From: Pseudobdellovibrionaceae bacterium
GTDB taxonomy: Bacteria; Bdellovibrionota; Bdellovibrionia; Bdellovibrionales; Bdellovibrionaceae
Reading direction: 5' to 3'
Assembly: GCA_021731025.1 (NCBI GenBank)
Contig: JAKFYD010000037.1
Location: 1 to 64,000, forward strand
DNA: 64,000 nucleotides
Shown piece by piece: positions 1 to 8,565 of this stretch; within the stretch, counting starts at the first letter, position 1; each line of letters opens with the position of its first letter. The position numbers were made by a program, and so were the translations under genes. The notes beneath the pieces are model-generated. The model was not told the origin of the DNA. It did no database searches and was given only the letters and a program-made list of their open reading frames with translations.

Positions 1-1
1 A

Positions 2-625
2 AATGCAGTTCTCAGTGATTCTATTGGTCGAATAAAAACGGATCTTCAAACGGCGTTCCCAGAACAAAAGCCGGAATTTTTACGTGTGGACACGGTGGGG
101 CCTCAGGTGGGTGCCGAGTTGAAACGCAATGGATTCCTTGCGGTCTTTTACTGTTTGTTGGTCATTCTTATTTACGTCGCGCTTCGCTTTGATTACAAAT
201 ATTCTCCGGGCGCGGTCATTTGTCTTTTTCATGATGCTGTCATTACCTTGGCTATTTTCGGCTTGGTTGGCAAAGAAGTTAACGTTCCTATCTTAGCAGC
301 CATCATGACTTTGATTGGTTATTCACTGAATGATACCATTGTGGTGTTCGACCGTATTCGCGAAGTTGAACATCTGCACAAAGGAAAACCTTTTTCCTTT
401 ATTATTAATAAATCCATCAATGAAATGCTTCACCGAACAATAATCACATCCGGAACAACTTTTGTGTCTGCTGTTTGTTTGTATTTATTTGCTGGAGGCA
501 CTGTATCCGATATTGCATTCGCCATTGGTATAGGAATTTTCTTTGGAACTTACTCTTCAATTTACGTGGCTGCGCCATTTATTTTGGTGATGGAAAAACT
601 GAAATCTAAAAAGTCTTACGCATAA
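2..625 (+). CDS. secF: SecF, protein translocase subunit (C-terminal part)
   Basis: Inner-membrane subunit of SecDF, which uses the proton gradient to help pull exported proteins through SecYEG. The frame is open from base 2, so the gene starts upstream of the window and only its C-terminal ~207 residues are here. Visible are a transmembrane segment after GAELKRNGF, the loop with VALRFDY, then segments carrying LAAIMTLIGYSLNDTIVVFDR, which is the conserved SecF TM4/TM5 signature, and two more hydrophobic stretches before a basic tail (KLKSKKSYA). The first Met-like codon (GTG at 86) is internal, not the start. recJ begins 13 bases after the stop, so the two are probably co-transcribed. Identification is firm; secD should lie just upstream. 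Confidence 0.93.
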   Translation, partial: NAVLSDSIGRIKTDLQTAFPEQKPEFLRVDTVGPQVGAELKRNGFLAVFYCLLVILIYVALRFDYKYSPGAVICLFHDAVITLAIFGLVGKEVNVPILAAIMTLIGYSLNDTIVVFDRIREVEHLHKGKPFSFIINKSINEMLHRTIITSGTTFVSAVCLYLFAGGTVSDIAFAIGIGIFFGTYSSIYVAAPFILVMEKLKSKKSYA

Positions 626-638
626 TAAATGAGGTTGA

Positions 639-2396
639 ATGAACCCGGTTTGGAAATCAAAGTCGAAAAACAACGGGAAGAATACGTGGGTAACGGAGCG
701 ACAAGAAGTCATTCCCGCGCCCATCGTTCGACTTTTGCAGAGCCGCGGTTTCGAAGATTATCAACAAGCGCGAGATTTTCTTTATCCTCAACTTAAATCC
801 CTTCAGGATCCCTATTCTATTACAGGAATGAAAATGGCTGTGGACCGAATGGTCCAAGCCTTTGTTCAAAGTGAAAAAATTTGCATCTATGCTGATTTTG
901 ACTTGGATGGAACTTCGGGGCTGGCACTTTTAAAGCAGGGCTTAGAAGGTTTAGGTTATCGAAACTTAATTTGGTATCAACCGAAACGCTTGAGTGAAGG
1001 TTACGGCTTTCATCTTTCTGCGGTGGAAGATCTCGCTCGTATGGGTGTGCAACTGATCGTCACCGTTGATGTCGGTATTACGGCGCCAGCAGCCTGTGCC
1101 AAAGCAAAAGAATTAGGAATTGATGTTATCCTGACAGATCATCACTTGCCTTCAGGAGAACTTCCCCAGGCTTTTGTCATTCTGAATCCCAACCAACAAA
1201 ACTGCGCTTCGAATTTAAAATATCTTTGTGGGGCCGGGGTTGCTTTTTATCTTTTGCGCGCTTTAAAAAGAGCCTTTTTTGAAAATGAAAGTTTACCAGA
1301 AACAAATTTTGATCTGCGTTCGGTTTTGGATCTTTTAACGATTGCGACTTTGACGGATATGGTTCCTTTGCTCGAAGACAATAGGGTTTTAGTGAAACAG
1401 GGACTGATTGAACTGCAAAACACTCAACGTCCAGGAATTCGCGCTTTAATTGAAGAGTTGGGTTTATCAGGGCAAACCCTAACGGGGCAAGATGTCGGCA
1501 TGAAGTTAGCGCCAAAAATCAATGCCCTCAGTCGAATGGAAACTGAAATTCTCCCCCGAGATTTGTATTTAGCTAAAGACCTCAAAGAGGGCAGAGATCT
1601 TGTATCCCAGGTTTTGAAGAACAACACAGACCGAGTGCAAAAGCAGAGTGAGGCCGAAGCTGAAGCCATCGAGATGGTCAAGCAGTGGAACAATCCTCAT
1701 TATATTTTTGTTGTTTCTCCGCGTTTTCATCGGGGGGTATTGGGCCTCGTCGCGACTAAACTCGTGCAAGTTTACAACAAGCCTTGCTTTGTAGGCTCGC
1801 TGACGGAAAGCGAAGGAGTTGTCGTGGGCAGCGCCCGTGCTCCTGCGGGTTGCGAAGTCAGTTTAGTTGAAGCCTTAGCTTCAGCATCGGGGGCCCTCAG
1901 CCGACATGGGGGCCACTCGGCTGCGGCGGGTTTTGAGTTATTTCATAAAAACATCGAACAAGCTCACTCCTTGCTAAATGAGTTTTTCCTGGGCTTATCG
2001 CTGAAACCGCGACAGCGCCTTGTTGAATACGATACGGATTTAGACCTGGGGGAAATTAGCCCTCAGTTTATGGATTGGCATAATTTTATTGGCCCTTTTG
2101 GAGCTGGATTCCCAGTGCCTTTGTTTCGTCTGTCAAAATTTCGTATTGTTCAGGTGAAAGAGCTTAAAGGCGGTCACTTAAAATTCGAAATTGAATCTGC
2201 CGAAGGAAAACGAATTAAAGACGTTCTTTATTTTTCACCGCCTAAATCTTTTCTTCCAGCACTAAAAAAATCGGAACAAGAATTTGATGCTCTTGTCGAG
2301 CTTCAGTGGAATTACTTTTTGGGTCGTAAGAGCATACAGATTTTATTGAAAGAAATATTTTGTCCTGCTGAACTTTCTATCGAGTTGAGTTTATGA
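639..2396 (+). CDS. recJ: RecJ single-stranded-DNA 5'-3' exonuclease
   Basis: Exonuclease of the DHH family used in RecF-pathway recombination and mismatch repair. At 585 residues it matches the usual length (about 575). Motif I reads YADFDLDGTSG near residue 85, with the Asp residues that bind Mn retained although DFDLDG replaces the usual DYDADG. Motif III is DHH at 167-169 (ILTDHHLPSG). The DHHA1 part carries SARAPAGCEVSLVEAL and GALSRHGGHSAAAGF around residues 400-430, and an OB-like C-terminal part follows. The ATG at 639 has a GAGG Shine-Dalgarno sequence. Its stop overlaps the next gene's start by 4 bases (ATGA), implying translational coupling. Confidence 0.95.
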   Translation: MNPVWKSKSKNNGKNTWVTERQEVIPAPIVRLLQSRGFEDYQQARDFLYPQLKSLQDPYSITGMKMAVDRMVQAFVQSEKICIYADFDLDGTSGLALLKQGLEGLGYRNLIWYQPKRLSEGYGFHLSAVEDLARMGVQLIVTVDVGITAPAACAKAKELGIDVILTDHHLPSGELPQAFVILNPNQQNCASNLKYLCGAGVAFYLLRALKRAFFENESLPETNFDLRSVLDLLTIATLTDMVPLLEDNRVLVKQGLIELQNTQRPGIRALIEELGLSGQTLTGQDVGMKLAPKINALSRMETEILPRDLYLAKDLKEGRDLVSQVLKNNTDRVQKQSEAEAEAIEMVKQWNNPHYIFVVSPRFHRGVLGLVATKLVQVYNKPCFVGSLTESEGVVVGSARAPAGCEVSLVEALASASGALSRHGGHSAAAGFELFHKNIEQAHSLLNEFFLGLSLKPRQRLVEYDTDLDLGEISPQFMDWHNFIGPFGAGFPVPLFRLSKFRIVQVKELKGGHLKFEIESAEGKRIKDVLYFSPPKSFLPALKKSEQEFDALVELQWNYFLGRKSIQILLKEIFCPAELSIELSL

Positions 2397-2647
2397 AAAA
2401 AAAGACAGCTGTAGTTAAAAAAACAAAAGTCAAAGCTAGAGCTAAAGCGAAGATCAAAAAAGCGACGAGGCCGGCTCTTCCGAAGGCAACCAAGGCCCGC
2501 CAGGCCGAGAAGCCACAGTCTGAAAAAAATCAAAAAATTTTCTTTAAAAAAATGATTGAAAATATTTTTCCTCAGATGACTCAGCAGATTGTGGATCGGG
2601 CTCAACGCATTGGTCAGCAAATTCGGCGCCGAGGCTCAAAGCCATGA
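2393..2647 (+). CDS. small Lys/Ala-rich basic protein between recJ and queC
   Basis: 84 residues, family not recognised. The first ~45 residues are a repetitive K/A/R-rich low-complexity tail (KKTKVKARAKAKIKKATRPA and similar), like the disordered tails of histone-H1-like or ribosomal proteins. The last 40 residues (FFKKMIENIFPQMTQQIVDRAQRIGQQIRRRG) look like an amphipathic helix. It starts in a 4-base overlap with recJ and ends in a 4-base overlap with queC, so it is embedded in a coupled operon, which supports real translation. Nucleic-acid binding is a reasonable guess from charge only. Confidence 0.7.
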   Translation: MKKKTAVVKKTKVKARAKAKIKKATRPALPKATKARQAEKPQSEKNQKIFFKKMIENIFPQMTQQIVDRAQRIGQQIRRRGSKP

Positions 2648-3330
2648 AGAAGAAATTCGTCGTGCTCCTGTCAGGGGGGCTCGACTCAAGTGTCAATCTC
2701 TTCGAATCTCACAAGGATGGGGAGGTTGTTCTAGCTTTGAATTTTGATTACGGGCAAAAAGCTGCCGCGGCCGAAAAAACTTCCGCTCTTAAATTAAGTC
2801 ATCATTTGGGATTAAAGCTAAAGACAATTGAATTGCCTTGGTTCAAAGATTTTGGTCGATCTTCGCTCTTGCAAAAAGATCAGCTTATTCCGACGGGGAA
2901 ACAGGTGGATATTGAAAGCTTGGAAACAAGTTTTCAAACGGCTCAGTCGGTTTGGGTTCCTAATAGAAATGGAATTTTTTTAAATATTGCAGCGGGTTTT
3001 GCTGAAGCTTTGGGAGCGGATTATATCGTTCCAGGATTTAACTGGGAAGAAGCTCAAACATTTCCTGATAACACTCAAGAGTTTATGACATCGGTTGATA
3101 CGAGTTTGAATTACTCGACCGCAAATCATGTGCGAGTGCATTGCTACACGACCTCGCTGAAAAAGCCCGCCATTTTGAAGCGTGGCTTAGAGCTGAAGTT
3201 GCCTTTAGAGATGCTCTGGCCCTGTTACGAGGCTGGGGCAAAATGGTGTGGTCAGTGCGAATCTTGTTTGCGTTCAAAACGGGCTTTTCAAGAGAATCAG
3301 ATCGACACTCGAAAATATTTTTTGGGATAA
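2644..3330 (+). CDS. queC: QueC, 7-cyano-7-deazaguanine synthase
   Basis: ATP-dependent enzyme that converts 7-carboxy-7-deazaguanine to preQ0, the precursor of queuosine in tRNA anticodons. 228 residues, normal length. The PP-loop pyrophosphatase motif SGGLDSS lies at about residues 10-16. VWVPNRNGIFLNIAA and the C-terminal zinc-binding cysteines (CYEAGAKWCGQCESCLRSKRAF region) are characteristic of QueC. Its start overlaps the preceding small gene by 4 bases, and the DUF366 gene follows directly. No queD, queE or queF is visible here, so the rest of the pathway must be elsewhere. Confidence 0.95.
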   Translation: MKKKFVVLLSGGLDSSVNLFESHKDGEVVLALNFDYGQKAAAAEKTSALKLSHHLGLKLKTIELPWFKDFGRSSLLQKDQLIPTGKQVDIESLETSFQTAQSVWVPNRNGIFLNIAAGFAEALGADYIVPGFNWEEAQTFPDNTQEFMTSVDTSLNYSTANHVRVHCYTTSLKKPAILKRGLELKLPLEMLWPCYEAGAKWCGQCESCLRSKRAFQENQIDTRKYFLG

Positions 3331-3900
3331 ATGATGAAAACGAAATTTGTTAAAGGCCAGATGAAATATGACGGGCGCCAACTTCGTCCCTTGTGGGCTT
3401 ACACTCAGCATGGTCTTTCCGGTGATTCCATCGTCAGCTGGTTAGGCGCTTGTGACATTAAATTTGAAAATATGGTGGATGCTGAAGATCAGATAGAACA
3501 ATCAGAGATCCGCGGGGATCTGATGTTGCATTTTATCATTGAAATGTTTGATCGCGAATTATTTACGGCTGTTGCTTTACAGCGTCTGTTTGCATCTTTG
3601 GTGCAAGATCATTTAAATGGCTCTTCAAAAATTTTACAAAAAACCGAAGGATTGCGCCGTCACGGCGATGATCTATACTGGAAAAAATCCAAACTCAGTA
3701 TCAGTATTGCGTCTTGTTCGGCTGTTTCAAATCAGATTCATTTTGCCGTGAATGTGGTCAATACGGGAACTCCGGTCAAAACCTGCAGTCTTGGTGATTT
3801 TAAAGTGAGCCCTCAGGCTTTTGCTTTAGAGATCATGGGACTTTTTTCCCAGGAATATAAATCAATTCAGTTTGCTACACAGAAAGTTCACCCTCTTTGA
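3331..3900 (+). CDS. DUF366 family protein
   Basis: 189 residues. The N-terminal half (KFVKGQMKYDGRQLRPLWAY, then GDSIVSWLGACDIKFENMVDAEDQ) matches what I know of DUF366, a family of unknown function. The stretch SEIRGDLMLHFIIEMFD is also typical. No signal peptide or membrane segment. It follows the queC stop without a gap (ATGATG, either ATG possible), so a role linked to deazaguanine or tRNA modification is suggested by neighbourhood only. A weak hairpin (GCTGG/CCAGC) follows the stop. Confidence 0.75.
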   Translation: MMKTKFVKGQMKYDGRQLRPLWAYTQHGLSGDSIVSWLGACDIKFENMVDAEDQIEQSEIRGDLMLHFIIEMFDRELFTAVALQRLFASLVQDHLNGSSKILQKTEGLRRHGDDLYWKKSKLSISIASCSAVSNQIHFAVNVVNTGTPVKTCSLGDFKVSPQAFALEIMGLFSQEYKSIQFATQKVHPL

Positions 3901-3937
3901 GGCTGGTGTTTATCTCCAGCGCAATCTGATATTATTA

Positions 3938-3965
3938 TTGACCCCTATAAAGCTCATCAGATAAT
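3938..3965 (+). promoter_or_regulatory. sigma70-like promoter, predicted leaderless start of the histidine kinase
   Basis: TTGACC (3938-3943), 16-base spacer, GATAAT (3960-3965). The ATG of the kinase gene is only 7 bases after the -10 box and has no Shine-Dalgarno sequence, so transcription should begin at or within a base or two of the start codon. Spacing and both boxes are read directly; leaderless translation is inference. Confidence 0.55.
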
Positions 3966-3972
3966 TAATCCT

Positions 3973-5961
3973 ATGACCAATTGGTGGCGAAATCTCTCTG
4001 TGGTGAAGAAGTTGTATGCAGTTGTTGGCCTCATGGCCTTCCTGATTGCTATCGAACTTTTTACTCTGGTTTTTGCTATGAATACTTTGTCTGCGGTCCG
4101 CGCCCTTGTTGAAGGGGAAGCTCGATGGTCTAAAGCTCAGAAAGATGCGATCCATGATCTCTATCAGTATGCTTTGACTGGGGATGCTCGTCACTATGAG
4201 GCTTTTCAAAAAGATCTAGATATACCTATGGGTGATCGTCAAGCGCGTCTGGAGCTTCTGAAACCTGATTACAATTATGAAATTGTCAGAGAAGGGCTTG
4301 CCCGAGGGGGTAGTCATCCTAATGATACTCGAGGAGTCATAAAACTTCTCGCTCGTTTTAGCAGCATCAGCTTTGTTAAGGATGCCACCAAAGCTTGGGC
4401 TGAAGCCGACATGATTTTAGATCAGCTTTTGATTATTTCAAAAGAGCTTCACGAAACCCTTCAGCAAGAAGGTCCTACTTCACCCAAGATTGGTACTTTT
4501 TTCGATCGTATTTCCACAATCAATCGGGAGCTCACACGGCTTGAAATTACTTTTTCATCTTCTTTGGGTGAGGGATCTCGGTGGTTGGAAACAGTTCTTA
4601 TGACCTTGCTGACCCTCACAGTTTTAGCTATCGAAAGTACCGGCTTAATGCTGACAGTTCGTTTCAGTCAAAATCTTCATCGCAGTTTAAAAGAGCTCAC
4701 CGAAACGGCAAAGGAAGTCGGGCAGAAAAATTTCAATCGGCGCGCGCCGGTTCACTCGAAGGATGAATTAGGTCAACTTGCAGAATCTCTCAATGAAATG
4801 GCTGAAAGCCTAAAAATAAATATCGGTGAAAAAAAGCAGGCAGAAAATGCAAATCAGGTGAAATCGATTTTCCTAGCTAATATGAGTCACGAGATTCGCA
4901 CTCCTTTGGGAGTTATTTTAGGTTTCGTGGGTGTTCTTAAAAATTCCCACCTTTCACGTCAAGAAGAACTCCAATACTTGGAGATTATCGAAAAAACTGG
5001 TAAAAATTTAGGGAAGATCATTAACGATATTTTGGATCTCTCTAAGATTGAATCCGGCCATCTTGAAATTGAAATGGATGTTTTCTCCATTGAAGATTTT
5101 TTCAGTGAGCTGCGAATACTCTTCCAATTCAAAGCCCAACAAAATAATAATAAAATCACATTCGAGATTGATGAACAGAGCCCAAAGGAAATTGCGACCG
5201 ATCGTTTGCGTTTACAGCAAATCTTGATGAATTTATTGAGCAATGCCCTTCGATTTACTGAAAATGGAAATATTACTTTAAAATACAGTGGAGATTCTGC
5301 AAAAGCGCAATTTTCAGTGACTGATACAGGAATTGGTCTCACGCCAGAACAAGTGAAAAAACTTTTTGCTTTATTTTCCCAAGCAGATCAATCGACAACA
5401 AGAAAGTACGGCGGAACAGGCTTGGGACTTATTCTGTCGCAGAAGTTGGCTCAGGCTTTGGGGGGCGACGTGATCTTGGCCCAAACAAAGCCAGGGGAAG
5501 GTGCAACTTTTCTTGCCACTGTTAACAGCAACATTCACAATATTGCTCGAATAAAAATGGAAAAGAAATCTGAAATTTGTGAAGTTTATTCTCGCGAAGT
5601 TCTGGTCGGTAAAAAGATTCTTGTTGTTGATGACAGTATGGAAAATCAGCTGCTCTTAAACATTCTGCTGAAAAAAGTTGGTCTGATTGTGGACACAGCT
5701 GATAACGGGGATCAGGGTGCGCACAAAGCCTTGCAAGGAGAATACGATGTGATTCTCATGGATTTGCAAATGCCGGTGCTCGATGGATACGCGGCAACTT
5801 TAAAATTACGAGAAGAAGGTTACCTCAAACCAATCATTGCTTTAACTGCAAATGCGATGAAAGAAGATTGGGAAAGATGTATGACTGTGGGTTGTAATGA
5901 TTATTTAACAAAGCCAATTGAGGCTGAAAAATTATTGAACGCTATAGCTAAAAATATCTAG
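3973..5961 (+). CDS. hybrid sensor histidine kinase (TM sensor-HAMP-HisKA-HATPase-REC)
   Basis: 662-residue membrane-bound hybrid kinase. TM1 lies at about residues 13-37, a ~165-residue extracytoplasmic sensor region follows, and TM2 is near 203-228. A HAMP linker (FSQNLHRSLKELTETAKEVGQ) precedes the HisKA domain with phospho-accepting His306 in NMSHEIRTPL. The ATPase domain has the N box (MNLLSNALRFTENG), G1 (DTGIGL) and G2 (YGGTGLGL). The C-terminal receiver has DD (VVDDS), phospho-acceptor Asp597 (VILMDLQMPVLDGY) and the Lys in TKPI. No Hpt domain, so phosphate must go to a separate Hpt protein or the receiver acts as a brake. The sensor domain matches no family I recognise. No response regulator is adjacent. 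Confidence 0.93.
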   Translation: MTNWWRNLSVVKKLYAVVGLMAFLIAIELFTLVFAMNTLSAVRALVEGEARWSKAQKDAIHDLYQYALTGDARHYEAFQKDLDIPMGDRQARLELLKPDYNYEIVREGLARGGSHPNDTRGVIKLLARFSSISFVKDATKAWAEADMILDQLLIISKELHETLQQEGPTSPKIGTFFDRISTINRELTRLEITFSSSLGEGSRWLETVLMTLLTLTVLAIESTGLMLTVRFSQNLHRSLKELTETAKEVGQKNFNRRAPVHSKDELGQLAESLNEMAESLKINIGEKKQAENANQVKSIFLANMSHEIRTPLGVILGFVGVLKNSHLSRQEELQYLEIIEKTGKNLGKIINDILDLSKIESGHLEIEMDVFSIEDFFSELRILFQFKAQQNNNKITFEIDEQSPKEIATDRLRLQQILMNLLSNALRFTENGNITLKYSGDSAKAQFSVTDTGIGLTPEQVKKLFALFSQADQSTTRKYGGTGLGLILSQKLAQALGGDVILAQTKPGEGATFLATVNSNIHNIARIKMEKKSEICEVYSREVLVGKKILVVDDSMENQLLLNILLKKVGLIVDTADNGDQGAHKALQGEYDVILMDLQMPVLDGYAATLKLREEGYLKPIIALTANAMKEDWERCMTVGCNDYLTKPIEAEKLLNAIAKNI

Positions 5962-5986
5962 AAATCGATTTCTGATCGCTCAAGAT

Positions 5987-6331
5987 TTAAGAGCGGAAAA
6001 CAAAATAGACAGCTCCCACTAAACACAGCGAGGCCCATAAGTAATCCAACTTTAAAGGGATACTCAAATAGAAATAAGAGAAGCCTCCAAACACCAGCAT
6101 GGTAATTACTTCTTGAATGATCTTCAGCTGAGCGACCGAGTAAACTTCGTTTCCCCAGCGATTTGCAGGAACTTGAAAACAGTATTCGAAAAAAGCAACG
6201 CCCCAACTGAGAAGCACCACAAACCACAGGGGTGAAAAGCGATGATCACGCAAATGCCCATACCAAGCGTAAGTCATAAAGACATTCGAGATCGCCAGTA
6301 AAATCACTGGCGTGACGAAAGCAAAATTCAT
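5987..6331 (-). CDS. DMT-superfamily (DUF486-type) membrane protein
   Basis: About 114 residues, four predicted transmembrane helices. NVFMTYAWYGHL, LLSWGVAFFEYCFQVPANR and YSVAQLKIIQEVITMLVFGGFS match the DUF486 / DMT family, small multidrug-transporter-like proteins of unknown substrate. I place the start at 6331, where TAATG couples it to the stop of the preceding Na/Pi gene and AGGAG sits 7 bases upstream; the longer open frame to 6388 would overlap that gene. The two form a minus-strand operon. Confidence 0.82.
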   Translation of the reverse strand: MNFAFVTPVILLAISNVFMTYAWYGHLRDHRFSPLWFVVLLSWGVAFFEYCFQVPANRWGNEVYSVAQLKIIQEVITMLVFGGFSYFYLSIPLKLDYLWASLCLVGAVYFVFRS

Positions 6332-7926
6332 TAGACTTCTCCTGCCGTCGGTCGAACTGCAGAGTGGGGAGCGTAAGCGTGATTGCAAAGAAGACTGGCA
6401 ATGCGGCGGTATTCGCTGAGTAAATCCAAGTGAATCGAACTGGTGTTGATGGATTCGCGCAGCCCTTGATTCAAACGGTCGATGTGATGTTCCCGAAGAG
6501 TAAATTCAGTTTTTGCGAGTTCGCGCTTTAGTTGAATGGCTTGTGGATTTAAATCTTTATTCTGAAAGGCATTCACGGCCAGGGCAGCGAGCTCGGAAGT
6601 TTGCTCGTGCATGCGGATGAGCTCTTTCCAATCGTGGGGTTCAAATTCGAGCTTTAAGGCATTCTTTTTAATCGCTAAGGTGGTGATATTGATATCAATG
6701 GCATCGGCAGCCCGCTCGAGATCAGTGATGAACATGATCAAACTCATAATATTCTGATGAACAGCCGAGTTGCTTTTATTCGCGTGATCCAACAAAAACA
6801 TTTTAATTTCACGATAAAGGAAATCCACTTTATTGTCTCTTTCCTTAATGCTTTCGATCAGAATGGGATTTGGTTTTTCAAACATGCAGATGGAATCTTT
6901 CAGCATACTCAGAAAAATATCTGCTGTTCTCATGATTTCCCGTTGGGCGTAGGACGTGGCTAAGGCAGAACTTTGGTAATTATTCAGTTTTAAAAATTCC
7001 GCCCCAAATTCTGTCGAAGGATCCCGAGGAAAAGCCTTTTCAATTAAACGTGAACCAATGTTGATGAAAGGGAAAAACATGACAGCCGAAGCCAAATTAA
7101 AAATCAAATGCGCATTCGCGATAATCCTCGAACTGCCGGAATCAATTTTTTCGAGGAACCACAACAGATAAGCCGTAGCTGGGTATAAAAGAATAACACT
7201 TAAAGTTTTGTAAAAGAAATGGGCCCAGGCCACCTGTTTACCGATGTAGTTGCTACCAACCGCAGCCATAATCGCTGTAAACGTAGTTCCGATATTAGCT
7301 CCGTACACCCAAATCATCGCATCATGCAAATCAATGGCTTTGGCTGCAGCTAAACTCATGGCCACCCCAATGGTGATTGAACTTGAATGCACCAGAGCGC
7401 AGAACACCGTCGAGATCAGTAATGAAAGAAAAGAATTTTCGCGAAGGCTAACAAAGAAGTCCTGCAAGGCGGGATTTCCTGCCAGCATATGAGCCGTTGT
7501 CGAAATCATCGATAAGCCCAAAAATAAAAGTCCAAAGCCCATCAGAATACTGCCGAAGTTTTTAACGGGAGCATGACGGCTGGTGAAAAAAATGGCAAAG
7601 CCAACAGTAAAAATAGGAAGAGCGTAAGGAGCAATTTGTAATGAAATCAATTGCACGGTTAACGTGGAGCCGATTGCGGTACCAATAATAACGCCCATCA
7701 CTTGACGCAGATTAATTACCCGCGCCGAGCCTAATCCCACCAACATCGAAGTCACTGCGCCAGAACTTTGAAGGATTGTCGTGATCGAAATGCCAACAAC
7801 AATGGCTAAAAATTGGCTGTCATTCAGTTTGGTTAGCAGTTGCGAGATTCGTTGGGCTAAAAGTTTTTCTAAAGCCTGGCTGGCCATTGTCATGCCGTAA
7901 AGGAAGACAGCGACCCCGGCCACCAT
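6331..7926 (-). CDS. Na+/phosphate cotransporter family protein with PhoU-like C-terminus
   Basis: 531 residues from the first ATG. The membrane half contains two inverted Na/Pi-cotransporter repeats with the QSS signatures TTILQSSGAVTSMLVGLG near residue 50 and VHSSSITIGVAMSLA near 180. The C-terminal ~200 residues are soluble and helical and resemble PhoU. Role: sodium-driven phosphate uptake or export at the inner membrane, as for NptA/YjbB-type proteins. The frame stays open upstream of the ATG for 24 codons, and the ATG has no Shine-Dalgarno sequence. A CTG at 7959 does have one (GGAG, 7 bases upstream) and would add a short N-terminus before VAGVAVFLYGM, so the true start is uncertain. 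Confidence 0.88.
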   Translation of the reverse strand: MVAGVAVFLYGMTMASQALEKLLAQRISQLLTKLNDSQFLAIVVGISITTILQSSGAVTSMLVGLGSARVINLRQVMGVIIGTAIGSTLTVQLISLQIAPYALPIFTVGFAIFFTSRHAPVKNFGSILMGFGLLFLGLSMISTTAHMLAGNPALQDFFVSLRENSFLSLLISTVFCALVHSSSITIGVAMSLAAAKAIDLHDAMIWVYGANIGTTFTAIMAAVGSNYIGKQVAWAHFFYKTLSVILLYPATAYLLWFLEKIDSGSSRIIANAHLIFNLASAVMFFPFINIGSRLIEKAFPRDPSTEFGAEFLKLNNYQSSALATSYAQREIMRTADIFLSMLKDSICMFEKPNPILIESIKERDNKVDFLYREIKMFLLDHANKSNSAVHQNIMSLIMFITDLERAADAIDINITTLAIKKNALKLEFEPHDWKELIRMHEQTSELAALAVNAFQNKDLNPQAIQLKRELAKTEFTLREHHIDRLNQGLRESINTSSIHLDLLSEYRRIASLLCNHAYAPHSAVRPTAGEV

Positions 7927-8073
7927 AATTATAAAACTGGAATTGCCAAGATTAATCAGGAGGAAGCTCCGTTTCTTTTTTGTCGACGGGAAACATCAAA
8001 TATGAGCGAGCTGCCTGTCAGGAAGTTGCTTCTGTGAGAGAACATAGTTAGATTTTAGGAGTCAGGAGTAAGA

Positions 8074-8508
8074 ATGAGGAGTCCAGAAAAGGAATTTCTT
8101 AAGAGTATTCAAGTCGTTGGTGCTATCATTGCTGAGCCCCGCTTAGCTTCGGCCGAGGGAAAAATTTTGCTCGTCCAACGAGGTCAGGGTGATATCGGCG
8201 AAGGTCTGTGGGAATTCCCAGGCGGAAAAATTGAAAGAGGTGAGTCACCTCAGCAAGCACTTCGCCGAGAAATCGACGAAGAACTCAATTTACAAATCGA
8301 AATTGTCACCTCTTTGGGGAAGCTCGTTCACACTTATCCTAAAGTTCGAGTCGAGCTCGAAGTTTTTTTTACACATTTCAGGTCGGGGGAAATCATCCTG
8401 CGCGAGCATCAAAATATGAAATGGGTGAAGCCCCGGGAAATCATTCAGGACGATCTCCTCGAGGCCGACCGGCCCTTTGTCCAGAGGCTCGTCGAGTATC
8501 TGAAATGA
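8074..8508 (+). CDS. Nudix hydrolase, MutT/8-oxo-dGTP diphosphatase type
   Basis: 144 residues, cytoplasmic. The complete Nudix box (GGKIERGESPQQALRREIDEEL, residues ~49-70) fits G-x5-E-x7-REUxEExGU apart from the final Gly, which is Asn-Leu here. GEGLWEFPGGKIE and the later LVHTYPKVRVELEVFF are typical of MutT-type enzymes that remove oxidised nucleotides. Start ATG at 8074 follows a GGAGT sequence. Substrate is not proven by sequence; other (d)NTPs are possible. Confidence 0.88.
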   Translation: MRSPEKEFLKSIQVVGAIIAEPRLASAEGKILLVQRGQGDIGEGLWEFPGGKIERGESPQQALRREIDEELNLQIEIVTSLGKLVHTYPKVRVELEVFFTHFRSGEIILREHQNMKWVKPREIIQDDLLEADRPFVQRLVEYLK

Positions 8509-8565
8509 ATTGGTAATGTGTCGTGAATAACATAATCTAAAGACATATATCGGAGTTTAGTTTTC

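Noticed and set aside
1177-1515. Long antisense frame inside recJ
   Set aside because: Composition and lack of signals mark it as a shadow of the coding frame; recJ motifs occupy the other strand.
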